The notes below the pieces were generated by a model. It was given only the letters and a program-made list of their open reading frames with translations. It was not told the origin of the DNA and searched no databases. The translations under genes were made by a program, and so were the position numbers. A stretch of DNA of 50,770 nucleotides from the NCBI GenBank assembly GCA_026129765.1, contig JAHCHP010000010.1:80001-130770 (forward strand). The letters are read 5' to 3'. This DNA comes from Fimbriimonadia bacterium (lineage in GTDB: Bacteria; Armatimonadota; Fimbriimonadia; Fimbriimonadales; GBS-DC). Below, piece after piece: positions 34,901 through 41,572 of the stretch. How positions within the stretch are numbered: position 1 is the stretch's first letter; each line of letters begins with the position of its first letter.

Positions 34901-34924
34901 AGATTACTCTACAGGAGATACACC

Positions 34925-35965
34925 ATGAAAAAAGTTTTGTTTACAGGCGCAATGCTGCTGGTAGCAGCTTCGGCTTTTAGCCAATTCGGTTTTAACTACT
35001 TCAAGGTCAGCCAACCTTGGTACCCTTACCCTTTTCCACAGGGTCGCTGGGCAAGTCACGAAGCCCGTGTCTTGGGCTGTGAAAACGCCCGCCCTATGAA
35101 CCGTGTCGCTATGGACGACTGGGTTTGCACACGCACCGGTCCCATCATCCGGGTCGATTGGTGGGGAACCATGCCGACAGCCGTCGCGCAGATTCAGAAA
35201 AACCGTCCGTTCTACATCGCGATTTATGGCGATAATGGCAACTGTCAGCCGCGCACGACCTTTGGCCAGACCAACGCGCAACATCCTTACGGAGCGCTGT
35301 ATGCCCGCTGTGTGGTTCCCGATGTCGTGAAGTTTGTCGGCGTGGATTGCCAGAACCAACCTGTCTTCTACTTCTCTGCGCCGCTTCCGCCCGGACCGAA
35401 TGGGCATTTCCGGCAGACTGCAGGCACGCGCTACTGGCTGCAAGTTTCTGAGGCAGACCGCGAAAGCGCGCGAATCGGCATAGAGGACTTTCGTTGGTCA
35501 GGTCATCGCCCCATTACTCCCTGCCCTGCGGTGTTGCTGGGCTTGAACGCAGCCGGTCAGCCCGTTTTCTCGCCAGCGATTGACGCTTGCGACGGGCAGA
35601 TGGACGATCTCGCGTTCCGACTGCGATCACGCGCCTTGTTAATCAACATTACACGCAACCCGGTCCACAGCATCTTCCGCTTATCGCTGTTCGATACTGC
35701 AGGCAACTTGGTAGAAACGATGTCTATTGAGCCGGATGAAGATGGCAATGCTTCACTCGATCCGGATGCGCCAGACGGAACCTATCAGGTTTTGCTGGAA
35801 GGCATGGGAGCATTGCCCAAACGCGGCACCCTTCAATTAGGAGAAGGCTTGGAGATGCGCATGAGTTTCTTTGACATCTTCTATGGCGATTTGGATGGCA
35901 ACTTGCGAATCGATGACGAAGACCTGCTTCAGGTGCTGTTCAACTTCGGACGCTCATCTAACTAA
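34925..35965 (+). CDS. Secreted protein of unknown function with a dockerin/EF-hand-like C-terminus
   Basis: A 346-residue exported protein with a clear signal peptide (KKVLFTGAMLLVAASAFS). The mature part begins with an aromatic/proline-rich stretch (WYPYPFPQGRW) and contains six or more cysteines in its first half. The second half has a beta-sandwich look (LLINITRNPVHSIFRLSLFD). The last residues, YGDLDGNLRIDDEDLLQVLF, form a DxDxNxxIDxxD calcium loop followed by a helix, like one half of a dockerin. AGGAGA lies six bases before the ATG and a stem-loop precedes it. I do not recognise the main domain. Secretion and possible anchoring through the calcium motif are inferred. Confidence 0.7.
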   Translation: MKKVLFTGAMLLVAASAFSQFGFNYFKVSQPWYPYPFPQGRWASHEARVLGCENARPMNRVAMDDWVCTRTGPIIRVDWWGTMPTAVAQIQKNRPFYIAIYGDNGNCQPRTTFGQTNAQHPYGALYARCVVPDVVKFVGVDCQNQPVFYFSAPLPPGPNGHFRQTAGTRYWLQVSEADRESARIGIEDFRWSGHRPITPCPAVLLGLNAAGQPVFSPAIDACDGQMDDLAFRLRSRALLINITRNPVHSIFRLSLFDTAGNLVETMSIEPDEDGNASLDPDAPDGTYQVLLEGMGALPKRGTLQLGEGLEMRMSFFDIFYGDLDGNLRIDDEDLLQVLFNFGRSSN

Positions 35966-35992
35966 GTCTTTCTGACCCCTCTGCACAACCAA

Positions 35993-36027
35993 CGTTCCGG
36001 TGACTGGGATAACCAATCGCCGGGACG
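35993..36027. terminator. Bidirectional stem-loop between convergent genes
   Basis: A 15-base-pair stem, allowing three G-U pairs (CGTTCCGGTGACTGG / CCAATCGCCGGGACG), with loop GATAA. It lies between the stops at 35965 (plus) and 36048 (minus). A short T stretch follows on the plus strand, so termination is plausible but the U tract is weak. Confidence 0.55.
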
Positions 36028-36047
36028 CACTATTTTAGGCTGAAACA

Positions 36048-36968
36048 TCAGCCATAGCCATACCGTTTACGAAAAGAAGCTGTTAGAGTATTCACCACGA
36101 GTTTTTGCGCAGGACTCAGTTTTGCGCGCCAAGCCTCATCTAACTTCACCTTGATCGACTCGGTTTCATATCTCACCGCGCTGCCCCCCAGCGTATGCGT
36201 CGGTTTCACTTGAATCGTCTGATCATCCAGCAGGGGCAAATGGTTTTCAGAGACGCCTACAAAACGCGCTATCGAGGATAACGTTCCTCTGGGAGAAGAA
36301 ACAAAATCCTCATATCGCGCCAACATATAGCGTTCCGGCGCGTCTTTCGCAAAGGTCTCCGTGGAAAGATTGGTTCCCATCCAGCGGCGCACCGCTCCCA
36401 TCAGGCTGACTTCTTGCTCTTTGCGGTCTTGACGATCAGGATTGCGCTTCAGATGAGAATAAGCGAACCCGCGCGGATCGCGGACTAAGTGAACCACATT
36501 CAGTTCAATTTCAGGAATCGAGCGCAGCAATTGCCCGTACATGGGCGACTTCGATTCGTCGACAATAATCGCATGATCGGTCAAGTGGCTCATGGTCTCG
36601 TAGATCGCTCTCACCCGTTCCACCAGCGCAGGATTATGCTGGTGTATGCGTTGGATATACTGTTCGCGGTCGCGGGCAAATGCGCGGTGCTGAATGGGCG
36701 GCATCGCCTCTTTTTTCAACGCGAACAGCGGTTCGGCATCTTCAGGTTTCAACCCCATTTTCTCTAATGCGCGCGACCAGAAATCGCATGCGCTGAGAGT
36801 CGCGCCGCATCCGCATAACCGCTCATACAGCGGTCGCCAGCGAGGTTCCAACAGGCTATGGATTTCACCGCCGCCAAAGCAATTGTCCAATTGACTCACA
36901 GCGTTATGAAGAATGGTGCTGCCGCTCCGCCCGCATCCTGCAATGTATAAAACTTTGATTGCTCCCAT
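36048..36968 (-). CDS. PAPS-dependent sulfotransferase family protein
   Basis: A 306-residue sulfotransferase. The N-terminal 5'-phosphosulfate loop reads GCGRSGSTILHNA (about residues 11-23), and the 3'-phosphate-binding motif is HLVRDPRGFAYSHLKR with the conserved Arg and Ser. PERYMLARYEDFVSSP and a C-terminal region with KLSPAQKLVV follow, as in prokaryotic Sulfotransfer_1/3 proteins. The acceptor is unknown; in bacteria these modify lipids, glycans or secondary metabolites. The ATG is preceded by a TACAAT box nine bases upstream and no ribosome-binding site. A block of dispersed repeats lies upstream. Confidence 0.85.
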   Translation of the reverse strand: MGAIKVLYIAGCGRSGSTILHNAVSQLDNCFGGGEIHSLLEPRWRPLYERLCGCGATLSACDFWSRALEKMGLKPEDAEPLFALKKEAMPPIQHRAFARDREQYIQRIHQHNPALVERVRAIYETMSHLTDHAIIVDESKSPMYGQLLRSIPEIELNVVHLVRDPRGFAYSHLKRNPDRQDRKEQEVSLMGAVRRWMGTNLSTETFAKDAPERYMLARYEDFVSSPRGTLSSIARFVGVSENHLPLLDDQTIQVKPTHTLGGSAVRYETESIKVKLDEAWRAKLSPAQKLVVNTLTASFRKRYGYG

Positions 36969-36977
36969 GAAGCCAAT

Positions 36978-36983
36978 ATTGTA
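36978..36983 (-). promoter_or_regulatory. -10 box of the sulfotransferase, near-leaderless
   Basis: GGTACAAT on the minus strand ends nine bases before the ATG at 36968, with no Shine-Dalgarno sequence. Confidence 0.5.
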
Positions 36984-37007
36984 CCTGCTGCTTACAGAGC
37001 GCGCAAA

Positions 37008-37149
37008 GCAGACCCGTTCGCTCCGCTCAGGGTGACAGTGCAGAAAGCAGACCCATTCGCTTCGCTCAGGGTGACAACGCCGATGTCATGCCGAGCGCAG
37101 CCGAGGCATCTGCTGTTTTGTCATGCCGAGCGCAGCCGAGGCATCTGCT
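37008..37149. repeat. Cluster of four dispersed palindromic repeat modules
   Basis: Two copies of one module at 37008-37037 and 37047-37076 (GCAGACCC.TTCGC...CAGGGTGACA) and two of a second module at 37084-37115 and 37119-37149 (TGTCATGCCGAGCGCAGCCG...). All four lie in the 237-base gap between the sulfotransferase and the aromatic amino acid hydroxylase. The same two modules occur, inverted, at 11755-11860. No gene is present in the gap. Confidence 0.8.
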
Positions 37150-37205
37150 TTCAAACCTCCGCCTCCGTAAAGTTCCCACTACAAGCATGGGAAACCCGTC
37201 CCAGT

Positions 37206-38138
37206 TTATCCCTTCACAGGTTCCAAGAAGCTGCGAATGTCGGCTTCACCAATGCCGGGTTCGCCCGGAGCCACATTGTTCAACTTGCCGTCTTTCATCC
37301 ACTGCTCCAACTGCCCCACTAAATCAAAAAGGTGGTCAAACGAATCGACAATGAACAACAGTGGTTGGTAATGGTCGATTTCAAATCCCTGATTGATAAC
37401 CCACTCCAACTGAATGGGGTATCGCTGGACATCCGGCGATTCAACGCAATACTCCAGTTCGCCATAGGAACTGAGCAAACCGCTGCCATACACCTTCAAC
37501 TCGCCCGGTTGGCTGCCCTTCATCAGTCCGAACTCGATGGTGAACCAGAAGAAACGCGCCATCGCCTTGATGATGCTGGCAACTCGCCGTACCTTTTCTT
37601 GTTCATCAGGAATTTGAGACACCAGTTCCGCTGCCGTGTGCGCGCATTCGCCAAACCGGACCAGCGTATCGGCAAAGGCGCGGTCGGTATGCATCGGCAC
37701 ATGCCCTGCGATGTCATGGAAAATGTCGGGTTCTGGCAAATAGTCCAGCGTTTTGCTATCACGGATCGTGATGGTTGTCGGAAACTCGCGATTACGCAGA
37801 CAATCGAAAAACAGAAACGCGGGAACATAACCGCTTACGGGCTTCGCTTTGAAACCGGTCAGCGGGTTCAGGAATTTATTGACATCCTCCAATCTTGGCA
37901 CGCGATCCGGGTCTAAGCAGAGATTGCTAATCCCGCGCAAAAAGTGGGGGTTCGCATATTTCTGCCAACGATCTTGCATGCGCGCAAAAAGACAGCGCCA
38001 GGCTTCGTGGTTCTCTTCCGAGTAAAGCTCGTAAGGTTGATGAATGTAGAGTTGTCCTTTGTTCACTGCCTCTTCGATAAAAGGGGCTTTGGTGGTGGTC
38101 AATCCGACCGCTGTTTCAAACGCTTGCGCCTTTGCCAT
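37206..38138 (-). CDS. Aromatic amino acid hydroxylase (phenylalanine-4-hydroxylase-like)
   Basis: A 310-residue tetrahydropterin-dependent mono-oxygenase lacking the N-terminal ACT regulatory domain, as usual in bacteria. The iron ligands are H141 and H146 (FHDIAGHVPM) and E202 (FFWFTIEFGLM). VSGYVPAFLFFDCLRNREFP and YGSGLLSSYGELEY also match. The spacing between the second His and the Glu is about 16 residues longer than in the human and Chromobacterium enzymes, owing to an extra helical segment (SQIPDEQEKVRRVAS). GGAGG lies upstream of the ATG, and a TATAAT box on the minus strand at 38165-38170 gives a leader. Whether it prefers Phe or Trp cannot be settled by eye. Confidence 0.9.
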   Translation of the reverse strand: MAKAQAFETAVGLTTTKAPFIEEAVNKGQLYIHQPYELYSEENHEAWRCLFARMQDRWQKYANPHFLRGISNLCLDPDRVPRLEDVNKFLNPLTGFKAKPVSGYVPAFLFFDCLRNREFPTTITIRDSKTLDYLPEPDIFHDIAGHVPMHTDRAFADTLVRFGECAHTAAELVSQIPDEQEKVRRVASIIKAMARFFWFTIEFGLMKGSQPGELKVYGSGLLSSYGELEYCVESPDVQRYPIQLEWVINQGFEIDHYQPLLFIVDSFDHLFDLVGQLEQWMKDGKLNNVAPGEPGIGEADIRSFLEPVKG

Positions 38139-38164
38139 GTTCCTGTTCCTCCATTGGTTATACG

Positions 38165-38170
38165 ATTATA
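38165..38170 (-). promoter_or_regulatory. -10 box of the hydroxylase promoter, leadered
   Basis: GGGTATAAT on the minus strand, 26 bases before the ATG at 38138, which has GGAGG in its leader. The CATAAT on the plus strand at 38196-38201 may serve the divergent lnt gene. Confidence 0.5.
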
Positions 38171-38203
38171 CCCCGCGTAGCGCGTCAAAATGCGCCATAA
38201 TTC

Positions 38204-39868
38204 ATGCAGCTTATGAACATTGGACAGTGGCGTTGGGCGTATGGGGGAATTCTTATATCGGCAGTACTCTCTGCGCTGGCGCATCCTCCGGTAGGATTGG
38301 GTTTTCTCATTCTGTTTGCGCCCTCATTTTGGTTCGCCTTCCTTTCGTTTCAAACCCCCAAACTTGGGTTTGTTTGGGGATGGATTTGGGCGCTCATTTA
38401 TGGATTAACCGCGGGACACCCCCTCATTTATCTTGTTCAAGAACGAACCGGCAGCCTTGTGATCGCCCTCGCGGGATGGCTCTTAGTGGTCGCAATCCAC
38501 GCGCTTTTTTTTGGACTGTTCGGATTGTTCGCGTCGCTTGCGCCTAAACAGCCTCTGCGCGCCGCGCTCTGGTTCGCAAGCATCTGGACCCTATGTCAAT
38601 GGGCGCGTGGGTTGGGCGATTTCGGCTTCGTTTGGTGTCATTGGTCGGTCGCGTTAGTGAGTCGGGAATCGGACATCTTAAGTCATACCCTTTTACAAGC
38701 GGCAGACCTGGGGGGCGGTTGGGGCTTGGAGTGGCTCATCGCGTTTTTCAATGGCTTATTGGCTTCGTTGATAATGATTACCATACGTATGAGAATGAAC
38801 CCACTTTCTTCGCTGCCCAACCTTCCCGCTGCGCCGATTCCTGGTTCCCTTGGCTCACAGGGGGAACCTACGGAGGGGGTAAACAACGAATTCACAAACC
38901 TTTCCTACAAGAATGTGTTAGCCTGCCTTTTTATCTCACTATTCCTCTGGTCTGGTTATGGCGTTTGGCGTTTACAAACGGTTCCCTTGTTGGACAACGA
39001 GATCGATGCACGTTTTGCCACAGTTATCCAACCCAATTTGAACTTAACCGAAGCCGTCCCACCATGGGAATGGGAGCCGATCCGTGAAACAACGCTTCGA
39101 TTGACGGAAGCCGCCGCCCAAGCAAAACCCGATCTGATTTTTCTGCCCGAATCGATTGAGCCAAGCGCGCTGCCGGGCAACCGGGCAGTGATGGAACGCT
39201 GGTCGCAAATCGCCAAAGATCATAATTGTATGGTCCTTATCGGCGCGCCCCGGCAAAATCTGCTTGGCGACAAACAAATGGCGAATGGCGCGTTCTTGTT
39301 TCTGCCCAATGGCAATTATCAGGCGCATGAAAAAGTGAAGCTGGTTCCTTTGGGCGAGCATGTGCCTTATCGACAGTGGATGCCTTTTCTCACACTGTTC
39401 GGAGTCGTGGAAGAGGATTTGCGTCCTGGACAAACATTGAAGCCTTTACCGGGCAGACGAAACGAGCAGATCGGTGTTGTGATTTGTATGGAATCGACCT
39501 ATCCTTGGATCGCGAGACACCTCACCGCCAACGGCGCGAACCTGCTGGCGGTCATCTCTAATGAATCATGGTTTGGGCGCACCGCCGCCTTAGAACAGCA
39601 TGCCGCCTTCACCGCGTTGCGCGCGGTGGAGAATCGCCGTTGGATCGCGCGCGCCGCGCCGCAAGGAATCAGCGGGTTTTACTCCCCCAAAGGAAACGCG
39701 GTCACCTTGCCTAAATTCATTGAACAGAGCGCAAATCAGCGCATTTATCTGAGCGAGCGACAGACCTTGTATGTTCGCTTTGGCGAATGGATACTGTTCA
39801 TGAGCATCGGGCTGATAGCGCTGCTTCGCTTCCTGCCTTCCACAAAGCATCCTCATATTCGGGAATGA
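38204..39868 (+). CDS. lnt: Apolipoprotein N-acyltransferase
   Basis: A 554-residue inner-membrane enzyme adding the third acyl chain to lipoproteins, normally found in diderm bacteria. The N-terminal half has about six transmembrane helices starting with LSALAHPPVGLGFL. The C-terminal nitrilase domain carries the triad: Glu in FLPESIE, Lys in HEKVKLVPLGEHVPYR and Cys in VVICMESTYPW, with ISNESWFG following. Residues about 196-235, between two membrane helices, form a proline/glycine-rich stretch (PLSSLPNLPAAPIPG) encoded over a hairpin-forming repeat-like sequence; this looks inserted. An in-frame ATG nine bases downstream (38213) is an equally good start. The 3' end overlaps the convergent transporter gene by 16 bases. 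Confidence 0.92.
   Translation: MQLMNIGQWRWAYGGILISAVLSALAHPPVGLGFLILFAPSFWFAFLSFQTPKLGFVWGWIWALIYGLTAGHPLIYLVQERTGSLVIALAGWLLVVAIHALFFGLFGLFASLAPKQPLRAALWFASIWTLCQWARGLGDFGFVWCHWSVALVSRESDILSHTLLQAADLGGGWGLEWLIAFFNGLLASLIMITIRMRMNPLSSLPNLPAAPIPGSLGSQGEPTEGVNNEFTNLSYKNVLACLFISLFLWSGYGVWRLQTVPLLDNEIDARFATVIQPNLNLTEAVPPWEWEPIRETTLRLTEAAAQAKPDLIFLPESIEPSALPGNRAVMERWSQIAKDHNCMVLIGAPRQNLLGDKQMANGAFLFLPNGNYQAHEKVKLVPLGEHVPYRQWMPFLTLFGVVEEDLRPGQTLKPLPGRRNEQIGVVICMESTYPWIARHLTANGANLLAVISNESWFGRTAALEQHAAFTALRAVENRRWIARAAPQGISGFYSPKGNAVTLPKFIEQSANQRIYLSERQTLYVRFGEWILFMSIGLIALLRFLPSTKHPHIRE
38843..38868. repeat. Hairpin within the extra segment of lnt
   Basis: GGTTCCC (38843-38849) pairs with GGGAACC (38862-38868). 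It lies inside the low-complexity coding stretch 38790-38905 that separates two transmembrane regions of Lnt. Confidence 0.45.
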
Positions 39869-41178
39869 ACAGACGTGTCATTCAGCGTCTTTCGTTGGAG
39901 ATACCAAAACAGCAACCCTGCCAACGTCGTCAAAGATGCTACCCCGCTCAATGCCAAGAACGCGCCATTCCAGCCATAAATCGTGGTAAGCTCTGCCACT
40001 TGTTTACCCGCTAATACTCCCCCCAAATAACCAATCCCGTCGATGCAGCCGCAGGCGGTTGCGCTTCCCCGCTTTGCGCCAAAATCAAGCGCAATAACGC
40101 CTGACAAATAGGAATAGGGTCCCATCATCACGAAGGCAGTTCCCGCAATCAGCCAGACTGCCAACGATGCAGAACTCTCATTAAACACCTGTGTTCCCAA
40201 GGTCAGCATAGCTGGCACGGTCAACGCGCATCCGATGAAAAGAATCAGCGCGCGCCCCTGTTTGCCTAAGCGGTCGCTTAAGAACCCCGCTGCCAGCACC
40301 GACAGCCCGCCAAAGAGCGGAAATAACGCGCTTTTATTGGCGGCATCGGCTTCATCCAAACTTAGAGCCTCGACAAAGTAGGTCGGTGTCCATGTGTTGA
40401 AGGTCTCACTCAGTAATGTAAACCCAAATGACAGCGCGCAAGCCACCCAAAACAGGGGGCTTTTGAACAACGGTTTCAACAAACTGCCCCACCCTTCTGG
40501 ACGCGCTGATTCGCCGGCTGCCCCAAACAGGCTGTCCGGGTGAGTTGGCGGCTCCAACAGTCCAACCTGCAAGGGCGTCTCTTTCAAAAAGAGCGTGTTT
40601 AAGACCAACAAGGCGAGCAGTGTGCCTGCTCCCACATAATAGACCATGCGCCAATCGGCTCCCGCTTCCAGCAACGCCCCCATGAAACGCCTGGATAAGA
40701 AGTCGCCAAACAGAAAACTAAGACTGATCAGCCCCATCACCGAACCATAAGACGAAAAGGCGAACCAGCGTGAAGTGATTTTGATCATGCCGACCCAACC
40801 CATCGATTGAACCAGGCGGTTCCCCAATGCCGCTAAGGTGAAGAGAGGGAGTGTGCCGCTCAAGGCAAACAGAACTGTGAAAACGACCGAACCTCCCATC
40901 CCCAGCAGGAAGTTTCGACGCCCACCCATGAAGTCTGCCAATCCCCCGCTGAGGAACTTGCCGATGGCGTAGATCAACACGCTCAACGAGGCAATGCCCC
41001 CCAAATGTACCTTTGCTTGTTCAGGGGTAATGCCCATTGTTTTCGACAGATCTGCTGCAATCAGCGGGAGGCACACGGAGAAGTTTGACCGACAGAGGTA
41101 ATAGCCAGCGTAACCGATGACCAAAAGGGATACAATAGTGATCTGCCACCTGCGCAAAGAATGTGAGGATTCTTGCAT
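39853..41178 (-). CDS. MFS transporter, organophosphate:phosphate antiporter (GlpT/UhpT) type
   Basis: A 441-residue transporter with twelve hydrophobic segments. The N-terminal region VIGYAGYYLCRSNFSVCLPLI is the OPA-family hallmark (YxxYYxxRxNF). GGLADFMGGRRNFLLGM is the cytoplasmic loop 2-3 motif, and WFAFSSYGSVMG and the central cytoplasmic loop (PTHPDSLFGAAGE) fit. Homologues carry glycerol-3-phosphate, hexose phosphates or phosphoglycerates in exchange for phosphate; which applies here is unknown. GGAG lies a few bases before the ATG. The 3' end overlaps lnt on the opposite strand. Confidence 0.87.
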   Translation of the reverse strand: MQESSHSLRRWQITIVSLLVIGYAGYYLCRSNFSVCLPLIAADLSKTMGITPEQAKVHLGGIASLSVLIYAIGKFLSGGLADFMGGRRNFLLGMGGSVVFTVLFALSGTLPLFTLAALGNRLVQSMGWVGMIKITSRWFAFSSYGSVMGLISLSFLFGDFLSRRFMGALLEAGADWRMVYYVGAGTLLALLVLNTLFLKETPLQVGLLEPPTHPDSLFGAAGESARPEGWGSLLKPLFKSPLFWVACALSFGFTLLSETFNTWTPTYFVEALSLDEADAANKSALFPLFGGLSVLAAGFLSDRLGKQGRALILFIGCALTVPAMLTLGTQVFNESSASLAVWLIAGTAFVMMGPYSYLSGVIALDFGAKRGSATACGCIDGIGYLGGVLAGKQVAELTTIYGWNGAFLALSGVASLTTLAGLLFWYLQRKTLNDTSVHSRI

Positions 41179-41306
41179 AGTTGCTCCTTGCGATCAGCGG
41201 CTTTTCAACAAAAATGAGTCAAACAGGCTTCATTCTCGCCCATCTCGCTTGCGCTCAACTCACTTTCGGTTTTTCGCGTGGAAATCCTGCTTGGCAAACG
41301 AATTAG

Positions 41307-41528
41307 TTTCGCAGGAAATCTTACTCGCATATATTAATCGACATTACGTCGAACTCCAAAGCATTGCTACAGGTTTTGCAGGCTCGATTTCATCGCGCGC
41401 CGCGATCATTGGAGAACCAATTAAAGCAGGTGTCTGATTTGGCGCGTTTGCAGGCGTTGCTGCGTGAGGCGGCGGTGGCAAACAGCTTAGAAGAGTTCAT
41501 ACAAACATTTGAACAAACGAAGAATTAA
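41307..41528 (+). pseudogene. Possible C-terminal gene remnant
   Basis: In the 394-base gap between two minus-strand genes, one plus frame stays open from 41307 to a TAA at 41526-41528 without a good start. It reads a helical tail: LLQVLQARFHRAP..., then LKQVSDLARLQALLREAAV and NSLEEFIQTFEQ. This resembles the helical C-termini found in some transposase-like or DUF4351-type PD-(D/E)XK proteins. No body or start of such a protein precedes it. I read it as a decayed remnant, with low confidence. Confidence 0.3.
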
Positions 41529-41534
41529 GATATT

Positions 41535-41565
41535 CCCCGGAGAAGGTTGCTAACCCTCTCCGGGG
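41535..41565 (-). terminator. Stem-loop after the glycosidase-like gene
   Basis: CCCCGGAGA (41535-41543) pairs with TCTCCGGGG (41557-41565), with an inner GGTT/AACC stem and a GCT loop. It starts eight bases after the stop of the minus-strand gene ending at 41573. The run after the stem on the minus strand (AATATCTTAATT) is only moderately T-rich. Confidence 0.55.
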
Positions 41566-41572
41566 AGAAGCA

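Noticed and set aside
37008..37149. Short CRISPR-like array
   Set aside because: There are two different module types, two copies each, spaced by 3-9 bases with no unique spacers and no cas genes nearby.
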